NCBI GenBank assembly: GCA_016867855.1
Contig: VGIO01000003.1
Location: 1-49,791 of the forward strand
DNA from: Calditrichota bacterium
Lineage (GTDB): Bacteria; Electryoneota; AABM5-125-24; Hatepunaeales; Hatepunaeaceae
Length of the DNA stretch: 49,791 bases
Reading direction: 5' to 3'
Of this stretch, positions 28,463 to 38,249 are shown one piece after another. Under the pieces are notes generated by a model. The model ran no database searches. It was not told where the DNA came from and was given only the letters and a program-made list of their open reading frames with translations. A program made the position numbers and the translations under genes. How positions within the stretch are numbered: position 1 is the stretch's first letter; each line of letters begins with the position of its first letter.

Positions 28463-30841
28463 ATGAAACTTCGCTTAGCCGGGATATTCTGCTTAAGTTT
28501 GTCCCTGATGCTGTTTGAATTGACTTTGATACGCGCCTATTCGGCGACGCTGTTTTATCATTTTGCCTTTATGGCTATCTCGGTGGCGATGCTGGGGCTG
28601 GCCGCTGCCGGTCTGACAGTTCATCGCGTCGGGCACTGCTTCCGCGCCGACAATCAAGCAGTCTGGGCTGGACTTTGGACGGTTTTTTTTGCAGTTTCCG
28701 TTCCGGCGGTGATGTGGTTAGTTTTTCGCATTCCAGTGAATGCTTATCTGCCGCCGAACCAAATCGGCGGCAAATTGACGGCCATATATTTGCTGTCGGC
28801 GCTGCCGTTCTATTTCGCCGGTTTGACTATCAGCGGCTTGTTCGCGGCGCGCTATAGGGAAATAGGAAAACTCTACGCTTGGGATTTAGTCGGCGCAGGT
28901 TTGGGCGCGCTGGCGATTATCCCGCTGCTCAATTGGGCCGGCGGTGAATCAGCCGCGTTTTTCATCTCCATCCTGGGCTTTGTCGCCGCAGCGCTGTTCT
29001 GCCGCGGCTTTAGGCGGCGGATAGCCGTCGGACTCGCCTTCTTGATGTTGGCATTGGGCGTCACCAACGACCGTTTCGGCTGGTTGGAGATTATTTACAG
29101 CAAGGGCCAGAAATTAGCCGGGCTGGACATTCGTTATAATAAATGGAACTCTATTTCGCGCATTCTGGCGATACCGTTTCGCCCCGGCACCGACGCAGCC
29201 TATACCTGGTGTCCATCGCCGAACTATCCGCTGCCGACGATGGAGCATTTAAGTCTGATGATCGACGACGGCGCAGCTTCGCCGGTTCTGCCGTTCGATG
29301 GTCGTAATCTGTCGCCCATCCAATATTTGCTGTTCGATTTGACCGCCCTGCCGCACCGTCTGCGCGGCGGCGGCGAGACTCTAATCATCGGCTGCGGCGG
29401 TGGAAGGGATGTGCTGACCGGACTCTTAGCCGGCGCCAAACGAATCGACGCAGTGGATATTAATCCTTTAGTCTTCGATGCGATGAACGGCGCCTTGTCT
29501 TCGTTCAACGGGCATTTGTATAGTCACCCGCAGGTAACTCCGGTCGTCGCCGAAGGGCGCGCTTATGCCCGCCGTCATAAGGGCGAATACGATTTAGTGC
29601 AGATTGCGATGATCGACACCTGGGCCGCGACCAGCGCCGGGGCTTATGCGCTCAGTGAGAACAGTCTCTACACCGTCGAAGCCTTTGTCGATTACATCCA
29701 CGCTTTGAAACCGGATGGAATGTTCAGTTTCACGCGCTTCTTTTTCACGCCGCCGCGGCAGGCGCTGCGTTTAGTTTCGTTGTTCCTTGCCGCCGCTGAG
29801 CGCACCGGCATCGAGCAGCCCGACCGCTGCATACTGGTCGCCAAATATGAAAGCCTCGCCACGCTGATATTTAAGAAAGAACCTTTCAAGCCTGAAGAGA
29901 TACTCAACTTCCGTCGCGACCTATCCGAACTCGGCTTCGACCTCGTTTATTCGCCCGACCAGCGCCCCAATCCATTCTTTAAGAATTTAATTGAGTCTAA
30001 TAATCGCCTTGACTTTTACGAACGCTATCCCTTCGATGTAACGCCCTCGACCGACGAGCGTCCATTCTTCTTCAATATCTTGAAAATGCGCGACTTTTTG
30101 CGTGTATTTGAGATTAAAGAAGGTCAGAAATTCAATTACTATGCCACCTATACGCTGTTGGTCCTGTTGTTTATATCGGTGGTTTCGACTGTCGTTGTGC
30201 TGTTGCTGCCGATCGCTATTTGGGGCGAGAGGTCCGCTCGTTTTCAGGGACGCTGGGCGCTTTTAACCTATTTTGTGTGTATTGGTTTGGCGTATATTAT
30301 GATTGAGACGGCGTTGTTGCAGCGTTTTGTCCTTCTGCTGGGCAATCCGCTCTATTCGGCGGGAATAGTCGTGGCTGCGATGCTGGCGTCCAGCGGCTTG
30401 GGCAGCCTTTATTGGGGGCGGCTGGGGCCGGCGAATCGAGCCAAAAGCCTGCGGACAGCGTTCTATATCATTGTTATCGGATTGACGCTTCATATATTAA
30501 CAGGTTCTAAATTAATCCATTATCTATTGCCTTACTCAATAGTAATAAAAATCATCGCCGTTGGGATGTTATTGCTGCCGCTGGGTTGGGCGATGGGATT
30601 TCTGCTGCCGGCGGGGATAACCGCCGCCGGCGCACGCGGACCCGGCACGGTGGCATGGTGCTGGGCGGTGAACGGCGCTGCCAGCGTGGTCGCGGCGCCG
30701 TTGTCCGTCGCCTTGTCGATGAGCCGCGGCTTCAACGCCACGTTAATCTGGGCGGCGCTCTGCTATATAACCGCCTTCGCCCTCCAGTATTTCATCATAT
30801 CACGTCGGATTCAAAGCACGTCGGCCGTGGAGGTTGGATAG
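28463..30841 (+). CDS. Polytopic membrane protein with spermidine-synthase-like domain
   Basis: 792 residues in three parts. The first 200 are hydrophobic helices (LAGIFCLSLSLMLFELTLIRA onward). A soluble Rossmann domain (about 255-520) resembles spermidine synthases: TLIIGCGGGRDVLTGLL, IDAVDINPLVF, VAEGRAYARRHKGEYDLVQIAMIDTWAA, SENSLYTVEAFVDYIHALKPDG. About eight more helices follow (about 560-785). Such fusions occur in many environmental bacteria; their substrate is unknown and polyamine synthesis should not be assumed. The active-site Asp of the DxxDW-type gate is not obvious. The gene ends one base before the histidine kinase start, so the three genes to the regulator are probably cotranscribed. 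Confidence 0.8.
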   Translation: MKLRLAGIFCLSLSLMLFELTLIRAYSATLFYHFAFMAISVAMLGLAAAGLTVHRVGHCFRADNQAVWAGLWTVFFAVSVPAVMWLVFRIPVNAYLPPNQIGGKLTAIYLLSALPFYFAGLTISGLFAARYREIGKLYAWDLVGAGLGALAIIPLLNWAGGESAAFFISILGFVAAALFCRGFRRRIAVGLAFLMLALGVTNDRFGWLEIIYSKGQKLAGLDIRYNKWNSISRILAIPFRPGTDAAYTWCPSPNYPLPTMEHLSLMIDDGAASPVLPFDGRNLSPIQYLLFDLTALPHRLRGGGETLIIGCGGGRDVLTGLLAGAKRIDAVDINPLVFDAMNGALSSFNGHLYSHPQVTPVVAEGRAYARRHKGEYDLVQIAMIDTWAATSAGAYALSENSLYTVEAFVDYIHALKPDGMFSFTRFFFTPPRQALRLVSLFLAAAERTGIEQPDRCILVAKYESLATLIFKKEPFKPEEILNFRRDLSELGFDLVYSPDQRPNPFFKNLIESNNRLDFYERYPFDVTPSTDERPFFFNILKMRDFLRVFEIKEGQKFNYYATYTLLVLLFISVVSTVVVLLLPIAIWGERSARFQGRWALLTYFVCIGLAYIMIETALLQRFVLLLGNPLYSAGIVVAAMLASSGLGSLYWGRLGPANRAKSLRTAFYIIVIGLTLHILTGSKLIHYLLPYSIVIKIIAVGMLLLPLGWAMGFLLPAGITAAGARGPGTVAWCWAVNGAASVVAAPLSVALSMSRGFNATLIWAALCYITAFALQYFIISRRIQSTSAVEVG

Positions 30842-32320
30842 TTGCCCCGTTCGCTGCGCTTTAGAATTTTAAGTTTTTTAGCGGCTGTCGGTTTAGTCTC
30901 GATTGTTGTTGTCGCGCTGATTATCAACCATATTTTGGTCAGACAACAGCGCAATCGACTCGATACCCGCCTGTCGATGATTTCGATGATGGCGCACGCC
31001 TGTCTGCGCAACCTGATGTTAAATGAACACCAGAATGAGTTGCGGGAGTTTATACTACGGTTCGGTGAAAACGCTCCGCTGGTCGGGCTGAGGCTCATTT
31101 CGCCGGAAGGCATTGTGACGATATCCCATCAGTCAGAAGAAGAAGGGAAGCCCTATCGGGCATTTGATAAAGTCAAATTCGACGGCGAATGGAATCATTT
31201 TATACAAAAGGACGACGCCGGCGGACCTATATTGACATCTTTGTCTCCGGTGCGTCGGCAGCCTTCCTGTATCGCTTGTCATCCCGGACCGCCGGGGATT
31301 ATGTCGATACTCAACGTAGATATATCCGCCAAGGAAATAACTGGCGCGCTGGCTTTGACCCAGTTGCTATTGATAGGCTCATCGCTGTTTATGGCGCTGT
31401 TATTCGTCGGCACGGCGTTTATGGTGCATTTTCGTTTTGTTAAATCGTCGCTGCATAAGATAATAAGCGGAATAAGCCAACTTGAACAGGGTAATTTTGC
31501 CGCGCGCATAGACCTTGAACAGAAGGATGAACTGGGCCGCTTAGCAGGGCATATCAACCGGCTGGGCGACCGCCTCGCTAAAATGCGGCGGGCATTGGAT
31601 AATTCGCACCAGGCTGAATTGGAGCGCGCCGAGCGGATGGCTTCGGTCGGCGAGTTAGCCTCTTCCATTGCCCACGAAATAAAAAATCCGGTCGCAGGCA
31701 TCGCCAGCGCGATGGAAGTGCTTTCGGCCGAACTGCTTCCCGGCGACGAACGGGAGGTTATCTTTGCTGAAATATTGAATCAAACTCAGCGCGTCAACCG
31801 CGCCGTCAACGACCTGCTTTCTTATGCGCGTCCTTCGCTGCCGGAGTTAGCGCTTGGCAGCCTGAACGAGCCGCTTCGCCACGCCTTGACTCTGCTCGAA
31901 GCCCGGCGCAAGGGAGCCAATGTCGCTTTGGAAATACGACTCGACCCACATCTGCCGCCAGCGCTTTTCGACCCGCAGCAGATGCAGCAGGTTTTTGTCA
32001 ACCTTATTTTCAATGCCTTGCAGGCGATGCTGTCCGGCGGGACGCTGAAAATCGCGAGCGGCTTTGAAAACAAGGAACTTTTCGCCTGCATCAGCGACAC
32101 CGGTGTTGGAATACCCAAAGAAATTATGCAGGACATATTCAAGCCATTCTTTACGACCAAACATCAGGGGACAGGCTTGGGGCTGTCCATCTGCCGTTCT
32201 ATCATCGAAAACCACCACGGGAAGATTGAGGTTTATTCCACGCGCGGCGAGGGTTCGACTTTTAAGGTAATCCTGCCCGGCGATAGAAACTTGACCGAGA
32301 AACATAACCTTGAGCGGTAA
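30842..32320 (+). CDS. Sensor histidine kinase with periplasmic c-type haem motif
   Basis: 492 residues: transmembrane helix 1 (about 12-33), a periplasmic sensor (about 34-170), helix 2 (about 171-197), HAMP (about 198-250), HisKA with phospho-acceptor His278 in SIAHEIKNPVAGI, and an HATPase domain with VNLIFNALQAM, DTGVGIP and GTGLGLSICRSI. The sensor contains PSCIACHPGPPG (CxxCH, 143-147), a covalent haem-attachment site. This suggests redox, oxygen, NO or haem-state sensing in the periplasm. TTG start directly after the preceding stop. The stop overlaps the next gene's TTG start region by 11 bases, so it pairs with the NtrC-type regulator downstream. Confidence 0.9.
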   Translation: MPRSLRFRILSFLAAVGLVSIVVVALIINHILVRQQRNRLDTRLSMISMMAHACLRNLMLNEHQNELREFILRFGENAPLVGLRLISPEGIVTISHQSEEEGKPYRAFDKVKFDGEWNHFIQKDDAGGPILTSLSPVRRQPSCIACHPGPPGIMSILNVDISAKEITGALALTQLLLIGSSLFMALLFVGTAFMVHFRFVKSSLHKIISGISQLEQGNFAARIDLEQKDELGRLAGHINRLGDRLAKMRRALDNSHQAELERAERMASVGELASSIAHEIKNPVAGIASAMEVLSAELLPGDEREVIFAEILNQTQRVNRAVNDLLSYARPSLPELALGSLNEPLRHALTLLEARRKGANVALEIRLDPHLPPALFDPQQMQQVFVNLIFNALQAMLSGGTLKIASGFENKELFACISDTGVGIPKEIMQDIFKPFFTTKHQGTGLGLSICRSIIENHHGKIEVYSTRGEGSTFKVILPGDRNLTEKHNLER

Positions 32321-33713
32321 GGTCCTTATCATCGACGATGAAAAATTGATTCGCTGGTCGCTGGAAAAAAATCTGAAGAACCTTGACTATCAGGTCGAAT
32401 CAGCGGCTTCCGGCGAAGAGGGACTAAACCGGTTCGATATCTTCTGCCCGGAAGCGGTAATCCTGGATAACAAACTGCCGGGAATGCAAGGTTTGGATGT
32501 TTTAACCGAACTACGCACGCGCGACCCGCGGCTGGTCGTGCTGTTTATGACCGCCTTTGGAACAATCGAGACAGCGGTCGAAGCGATGAAGCGCGGCGCT
32601 TACGATTATGTCAACAAGCCCTTTGTCTTCGACGAAGTCAGGCAGTTGCTCGAGAAGGGTCTTTATGTCCAGCGTTTGGACAGCGAAGTATCGCGGCTGC
32701 GCGCAGTCGAACGTCGTCAGTTTGACACTGCCAATGTGATAATAAATTCGCTCCGGATGCGCGAAATTATCTCGCTGGTAGATAAAGTCGCGCGCAGCGA
32801 GGCGCATACTGTGCTGCTCACCGGCGAATCTGGCACGGGTAAAGACCTCTTCGCCCGTGTCATTCATCAGCGCAGTTTCCGCAGCGCTCTACCGTTTATA
32901 ACAATCAACTGCGCCTCAGTGCCGGAAACACTTTTGGAAAGCGAACTGTTCGGACACGAGAAAGGCGCGTTCACCGACGCCAAAAGCGCCAAACGCGGTC
33001 AATTTGAACTGGCTTCGGGAGGTGTGGTCTATCTTGATGAAATCGGCGAAATTCCACTCGGGCTGCAAGTAAAATTGCTGCAGGTGATAGAGAACCGTGT
33101 CTTTCGCCGCGTTGGTGGCGTCAAAGATATTCGCATCGATGTCCTCATCATCGCCGCGACTAATATCGACCTTGCCGCCGCTGTCGAGCGCGGCAGTTTT
33201 CGCCGTGACCTGTATTACCGGCTGGAACTAATACCGATTCATATACCGCCGCTGCGCGAACGACGCGCCGACATCGTCCCGATCGCCGAGTATTTTATCC
33301 AACGCTTCAATCAGGAGTTTCATAAGAAATTTGTCGGGCTTTCTGGGGAAGTCAAGGATGTTCTCGCGGATTACGATTGGCCCGGCAATATCCGGGAACT
33401 GCGCAATGTCATTGAGCGTATCATCATACTTGAGAACGATGACTCAATCCGGCTTGAGCATCTGCCGTTTGACTTGCGCCGGTTGTTTGAGACAGTGAAG
33501 ATGTCTTCGGGCATACTGCCGGTGCAGGATTTAGGATTGGTCATCCCTGATGGAGGTTTATCGTTGGAAGCCGTCGAGCATGAATTGGTAGTCAAAGCGC
33601 TGGCTAAATGCGCTTACAACCAGACCCGCGCCGCCAGACTGCTCGATATAACCCGCGATTCGTTACGCTATAAAATGAAGAAGTTCAATTTGTTGAGTAA
33701 ATTGCAAAAGTGA
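32310..33713 (+). CDS. NtrC-family sigma-54-dependent response regulator (GAFTDA variant, extended C-terminus)
   Basis: 467 residues. The receiver domain has acidic pocket IIDDE and phospho-acceptor Asp53 (ILDNKLPG). The AAA+ domain has Walker A GESGTGKD (172-179), the sigma-54 contact loop as GAFTDA (219-224) instead of GAFTGA, Walker B VVYLDEIGEIPL and the arginine-finger region DLYYRLELIPIHIPPLRERR. The Fis-type HTH is KCAYNQTRAARLLDITRDSLRYKMKKF. The partner is the haem-motif kinase, overlapping upstream. The last five residues (SKLQK) and stop are supplied by MITE copy D; the reconstructed empty site would end MKKFNLL-stop. The sigma-54 promoters it controls are not identified here. Confidence 0.93.
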   Translation: MSGKVLIIDDEKLIRWSLEKNLKNLDYQVESAASGEEGLNRFDIFCPEAVILDNKLPGMQGLDVLTELRTRDPRLVVLFMTAFGTIETAVEAMKRGAYDYVNKPFVFDEVRQLLEKGLYVQRLDSEVSRLRAVERRQFDTANVIINSLRMREIISLVDKVARSEAHTVLLTGESGTGKDLFARVIHQRSFRSALPFITINCASVPETLLESELFGHEKGAFTDAKSAKRGQFELASGGVVYLDEIGEIPLGLQVKLLQVIENRVFRRVGGVKDIRIDVLIIAATNIDLAAAVERGSFRRDLYYRLELIPIHIPPLRERRADIVPIAEYFIQRFNQEFHKKFVGLSGEVKDVLADYDWPGNIRELRNVIERIIILENDDSIRLEHLPFDLRRLFETVKMSSGILPVQDLGLVIPDGGLSLEAVEHELVVKALAKCAYNQTRAARLLDITRDSLRYKMKKFNLLSKLQK

Positions 33714-33845
33714 TGATTAATCTAGAAAATTCAGACCATAGCAAGGCGGACGCCCTCGTCCGCGGAAAACCAAGCATAGAATGCGGTGGACGAGGGCGTC
33801 CGCCTTGCCATCAGTCAATAAATCCAACACTTTTGCAATTACCTA
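33695..33845 (+). mobile_element. MITE-like element, copy D, at the stop codon of the NtrC-type gene
   Basis: 151 bp, from GAGTAAATTGCAAAAGTG to CACTTTTGCAATTACCTA. Target-site duplication TGTT (33691-33694 and 33846-33849). Its first 19 bases contain the new in-frame stop (TGA, 33711-33713) of the regulator. Removing the element and one TGTT restores TTG-TAA. Confidence 0.94.
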
Positions 33846-33920
33846 TGTTGTAACAAAGAGTCCATATTGTCCCTAAAGTCCATTTCGTCCAAAAAGAACA
33901 ATCAAATTTAGAGGTCTTTT

Positions 33921-35045
33921 ATGCCCAAATACCGCATTGCCTGGATGCCTGGCGACGGCGTCGGCAATGATGTGATGGATGCGGCTCGCATCGTCCTGCA
34001 TTCCGTCCAACTGGACGCAGAATATATCCCCGCCGATATCGGCTGGGAGTTCTGGAAGAAGGAAGGCGACCCGCTGCCGCCGCGCACGTTAAAAATCCTG
34101 GGTGAAACCGATTGCGCTCTGTTCGGCGCGATTACTTCCAAACCCAAGGAAGAAGCCGCGGCAGAATTGAATCCCGAATTACAGGGTAAAGGATATGAAT
34201 ACTTCAGTCCGATTGTCCGGCTGCGCCAGGAATTTGACCTGCATACTAACATAAGGCCTTGCAGGGCTTATGCGGGAAATCCTTTAAATTATAAAGAAGG
34301 CATCGATATCGTCATCTTCCGCGAGAATTCGGAAGGGCTTTACGCCGGTATCGAGTTTCATCCTTTGCCCGATAATGTGCGGGCGGTTTTAGAAACGGCG
34401 CATAAGAAAATGAAACGTTTTTCAGCTGTGCCGTCCGGTGAGATAGCCATTTCGACCCGCCTAATGACCAAACAAGCCTGCGCGCGTATCGTGCGCAACG
34501 CTTTCGAGTTTGCGCGCAAATATAAACGCCGGTCGGTTACGGTGGTGGATAAACCTAATGTGCTGCGCGAGACCGGCGGGCTGATGATGCGAACTGCCCG
34601 CTTAGTCGCCAAGGATTATCACGAAATCCCTCTGTATGAAACCAACATCGACGCGCAATGTATGTGGCTGCTGAAAAATCCCTTCGATTACGATGTAATG
34701 GTAGCGGAGAATATGTTCGGCGATATCCTATCCGACCTCGCGGCGCAATTAGTTGGTGGATTGGGCTTTGCGGCTTCAGGCAATATCGGTGACAACTACG
34801 CGGTTTTCGAGCCTACCCACGGCTCAGCGCCCAAATATGCCGGACAATACAAGGTCAATCCTATGGCGATGCTGTTGACGGTGAAAATGATGCTGGATTG
34901 GCTCGGCGAGACCGACAAAGCCGCGCGCGTCGAAAATGCCATCGCGCAGGTCATCAAGGAAGGCAAGGCGAGGACTTACGATATGGGAGGCAAATCGACA
35001 ACATTAGAGGTTGCCGATGTAGTCGCAAAGTTTGCAGCCGCGTGA
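33921..35045 (+). CDS. Isocitrate/isopropylmalate dehydrogenase family protein
   Basis: 374 residues of the beta-decarboxylating dehydrogenase family. It begins [19 protein letters not shown]. It has [22 protein letters not shown] and the substrate loop [26 protein letters not shown], and the metal site [31 protein letters not shown]. The cofactor-site segment is [33 protein letters not shown] and the Ser in it favour NAD-dependent isocitrate dehydrogenase or a relative over 3-isopropylmalate dehydrogenase; no leu genes are nearby. ATG start with GAGGT about 8 bases upstream. The spacer before it holds TCCATATTGTCC-type near-repeats. Confidence 0.88.
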   Translation: MPKYRIAWMPGDGVGNDVMDAARIVLHSVQLDAEYIPADIGWEFWKKEGDPLPPRTLKILGETDCALFGAITSKPKEEAAAELNPELQGKGYEYFSPIVRLRQEFDLHTNIRPCRAYAGNPLNYKEGIDIVIFRENSEGLYAGIEFHPLPDNVRAVLETAHKKMKRFSAVPSGEIAISTRLMTKQACARIVRNAFEFARKYKRRSVTVVDKPNVLRETGGLMMRTARLVAKDYHEIPLYETNIDAQCMWLLKNPFDYDVMVAENMFGDILSDLAAQLVGGLGFAASGNIGDNYAVFEPTHGSAPKYAGQYKVNPMAMLLTVKMMLDWLGETDKAARVENAIAQVIKEGKARTYDMGGKSTTLEVADVVAKFAAA

Positions 35046-35152
35046 ATTGTTTGAATCCCTAATCCGGCGCTTATAGCTAGATTAAGGTTTAACTTTTTAA
35101 TTTTTTAACTTATTAACTTGTCATCTTAAGCAAATTTAGATGAGTGCATTAC

Positions 35153-35181
35153 TTGACACATAATGTTTCAGGTGATATATT
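35153..35181 (+). promoter_or_regulatory. Sigma-70-type promoter of the TPR gene
   Basis: TTGACA (35153-35158), 17 bases, then TATATT (35176-35181). This is near-ideal for the housekeeping sigma factor and lies 33 bases before the predicted start of the TPR gene. Transcription would begin near 35188, leaving a short leader with CAGGAG (35195-35200). Confidence 0.75.
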
Positions 35182-35213
35182 GAATTATCGAATTCAGGAG
35201 CCTTATCATTCGT

Positions 35214-38200
35214 TTGCTTCCCAAATTACACCCGTTTGCTTCAGCGCCGGTAATTATCATCATAACTTTCAGCGCTTTATCGGCGGCGCCTGCCCTGCTG
35301 GACGGACGAGCAGCGGTGTCGGAGCAGGAATTCGCCTTTGCTGTGGGGCTTTATCGCGACGGCTTGTATCAGATGGCAGCGGCGCGTTTAAGCGAATTTC
35401 TCTTGCGCTGGAGCGATGATGAGCGCGCGCCGCAAGCGCTCTATCTGCTCGGCGAATCGTTGTTTCAGTTGAATCAGCAGGCTTCGGCGTGCGATGCGTT
35501 CCGGCGGCTGCTCGATAAATATCCCCATCATAAACTTACAGATTCAGCCCGTCTGCGTTTAGGGCAAGCCTATCTCGAAGCCGGTCAAACCTCGGCATCA
35601 ATCGATGTTTTGCGGCAGGCGTTGAGGAGCCAGCCGCAGACATCGTTACTACCGGACATATTATACTGGCTGGGCGAAGCCCTCGCTGCGGCCGGCGATA
35701 CAGTCTCGGCTTTAGATACTTACAACCGGCTTCTGAAGTCCTATCCACAGCATAAATACACCGCTTGGGCGGCTTATTCCATCGGCAGTATTTATGAGCA
35801 GCGCGGCGACACCGCTGCGGCGACGGCGGCTTATGAGACGGTCTGGAAGGATTATCCTCAGACCCAGCCGGCAGAGTCGGCGCGCTTTCGCGCCGGCAGA
35901 CTCTATTTTCAGCGCGGTATGAATCTTAAAGCCCGTCAGGCTTTGACGCCGCTGGCGGAACTGCCCAATTTAAGCCAAATCCATCTCCAATCCTTGTTCC
36001 TTTTAGGCGAAATCGCCTATTTTGAGAGTAATTTCAGCCAAGCCGAAAGTTATTACCGGCTGCTCTTAGCCGTAGATTCGACATCGGAGACTGCAGCACG
36101 GGCTTATTTTGCTTTAGGCTGGGCGTCAGCCCAGCAGAATCGCTGGCCGGCGGCGGCTGATGCATATATATCGGTCGCCGAACGCTTCCCCCAGCACCAG
36201 TTGGCCGGCGATGCTATCGTCGAAGCCGGCGGCGTTTTACAGAAAGCCGGACGCGGTGAAGCCGCTGCCGAATTGTGGCGCCAGGCGCTACAGCGCTATC
36301 CAGACCAACCGCTGGCGGCGCGCGCCGCGCTCGAACTGAGCCGCTTCTATTTAAAGAACGACAAACCGGCTGAAGCCGACCGGACTTTACGCCAGATATT
36401 AACTAAACTTGAGCCGTCCGACCGGATTACAGCCTATCGCTTATTAGTCAATGCCAACGAAGCCTTGAATGATTTTAAGGCTGCATTCGATTTTGCCCGG
36501 CAAGGCCTCTCTATTCAATCCAGCGGCGAAGACGAAGCCGAGTTGTTGTTCAGCGCCGGATATTTGGGCTATCGAACTGAGAACGATTCGCTGGCGCAGA
36601 AGTATCTCGAAACCCTACTTGAGCGTTATGCGAATAGTCCCCGTCGGATGGAGAGTTTATTTTATTTGGGGGAGGCGCGTTTTCGCCGTGAAGATGCAGT
36701 CGGCGCTGAGTCGGCTTACCGCGCCCTTATCGAGAACTATCCGAATTCCAAACTTTTAGAGGAGGCTCGCTACGGGCGGGCTTGGGCGCTTTATAAGATG
36801 AATAATTACCGCGCCGCCGCTCAAGCCTTCGCTGAATTTATTAAATTGCATCCGCAGAGCCGTTATGCTTCCGATGCTGCGCTGCGCATCGCTGACAGCC
36901 GTTTCAGCGCCAAGGAATACAGCGGCGCCGAAACCGCTTACCGGCAGTTTATTGCGTCGGTCGAAAAACAGGCGGCGCAACAATTAGAAAAACAACGTGT
37001 GGATTATCAGATCGCGGTCTGCCTGCTCAAAGCCGACAAGTTCACATCGGCGGCGGAAGCCTTCGCCGCGCATATTATCCGCTTTCCCGAGTCGGAACTT
37101 GCCGATGATGCGGCTTATATGCACGGCTGGGCGTTGTTCCGCGCCGGCCGGCTACCGGAAGCGGCCGACGCTTACAAGCAGTTTCTGACGGCTTATCCTC
37201 TATCGCCCTACACCGCACAAGCCGCTTACGGCCTGGCGGATGTTTATTACAATTTAAAGGACTATAAGAGCGCAGCCGCTGCTTATGAGAACATTATCAA
37301 GAAGTATCCTCAATCACCACTGGTGGGCGACGCCGTCAACGGTTTGCAATGGTGCGCCTTGCAGTTGGGCGACATCGAGCGCGGTGTGCGTGTCGCTGAG
37401 AATTTCGCCCGTGAAAATCCGAATAGTCCGCTGGTCGATGATGTCGCGTTGCGCATCGGCGATTTATTCTATAATTCCGGCGATTTCGCCCGCGCTGAAC
37501 AGGCTTACAAACGACTAAGCGAGCAATATCCGCAGAGCGAGCATATTCCGGCGGCTGCATATTGGCGCGCCAAGAGCATTTTGGACGGCTTCGACACCGG
37601 ACGAGCGGTCGATGTTTGGCGGGAACTTGCCGCTAAAGACAGCAAAAGCCATTATCGTGCGATGGCGTTCTATCAGATGGGGCAGATTTTTTACGCGCAA
37701 AAGAAGTTGAGCGACGCCGGCGGGATGTTTGAGGCGCTGCGGACGAATTTTCCTTCGTTAGACTTGGCTCTGGAAGCACAAATTTACCTTGCCAAAATAG
37801 CGCGCGCGAATGGTGATTTGAGCGCGGCGACAGCAGCGCTCGCCCCGCTGCTCGAACGCGCCGACAAAGGCGAGATAGCCGCCCGGGCATCTTTAGAGTA
37901 TGTTTATATTCTAAAGAGTCTAGGAAAATATCAGGAAGCGCTGGAGAGGGCGGCAAAGTTGGCCGTCGGCCGCGCCGATGTCATTGGAGCAGAGGCTCAA
38001 TTCACAGTTGCTGGATTGAAGGTTCAATTAGACCGCCGGGCGGAGGCGGTGGACGACTATTTGAAGGTAAAATACTTATATAATCTTTATCCGCAGTGGT
38101 CGGCGCCGGCACAAATCGAAGCCGCCAAATTAAAGGCGGAACTCGGAGACGCCAATGAAGCCCGGCGCATCTTGACGCGTTTGCGCAACGACCACGGCGA

Positions 38201-38249
38201 CGATGAATGGGGCCGGCGCGCGGCGGAATTAATCTCGACGCTTAGATGA
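35214..38249 (+). CDS. Large TPR-repeat periplasmic protein
   Basis: 1011 residues, mostly tandem tetratricopeptide repeats (for example FAEFIKLHPQSRYASDAALR, AYKQFLTAYPLSPYTAQAAY, YENIIKKYPQSPLVGDAVNG). A hydrophobic N-terminus (PVIIIITFSALSAAPA) is consistent with a signal peptide. Such proteins act as scaffolds in envelope complexes; BamD- and YbgF-like repeats are the closest type, but no specific role can be named. The listed start is TTG at 35214; ATT at 35208 lies 7 bases after CAGGAG and is an alternative that adds Arg-rich residues. It is transcribed from the promoter at 35153 and overlaps the next gene by four bases (ATGA). Confidence 0.85.
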   Translation: MLPKLHPFASAPVIIIITFSALSAAPALLDGRAAVSEQEFAFAVGLYRDGLYQMAAARLSEFLLRWSDDERAPQALYLLGESLFQLNQQASACDAFRRLLDKYPHHKLTDSARLRLGQAYLEAGQTSASIDVLRQALRSQPQTSLLPDILYWLGEALAAAGDTVSALDTYNRLLKSYPQHKYTAWAAYSIGSIYEQRGDTAAATAAYETVWKDYPQTQPAESARFRAGRLYFQRGMNLKARQALTPLAELPNLSQIHLQSLFLLGEIAYFESNFSQAESYYRLLLAVDSTSETAARAYFALGWASAQQNRWPAAADAYISVAERFPQHQLAGDAIVEAGGVLQKAGRGEAAAELWRQALQRYPDQPLAARAALELSRFYLKNDKPAEADRTLRQILTKLEPSDRITAYRLLVNANEALNDFKAAFDFARQGLSIQSSGEDEAELLFSAGYLGYRTENDSLAQKYLETLLERYANSPRRMESLFYLGEARFRREDAVGAESAYRALIENYPNSKLLEEARYGRAWALYKMNNYRAAAQAFAEFIKLHPQSRYASDAALRIADSRFSAKEYSGAETAYRQFIASVEKQAAQQLEKQRVDYQIAVCLLKADKFTSAAEAFAAHIIRFPESELADDAAYMHGWALFRAGRLPEAADAYKQFLTAYPLSPYTAQAAYGLADVYYNLKDYKSAAAAYENIIKKYPQSPLVGDAVNGLQWCALQLGDIERGVRVAENFARENPNSPLVDDVALRIGDLFYNSGDFARAEQAYKRLSEQYPQSEHIPAAAYWRAKSILDGFDTGRAVDVWRELAAKDSKSHYRAMAFYQMGQIFYAQKKLSDAGGMFEALRTNFPSLDLALEAQIYLAKIARANGDLSAATAALAPLLERADKGEIAARASLEYVYILKSLGKYQEALERAAKLAVGRADVIGAEAQFTVAGLKVQLDRRAEAVDDYLKVKYLYNLYPQWSAPAQIEAAKLKAELGDANEARRILTRLRNDHGDDEWGRRAAELISTLR

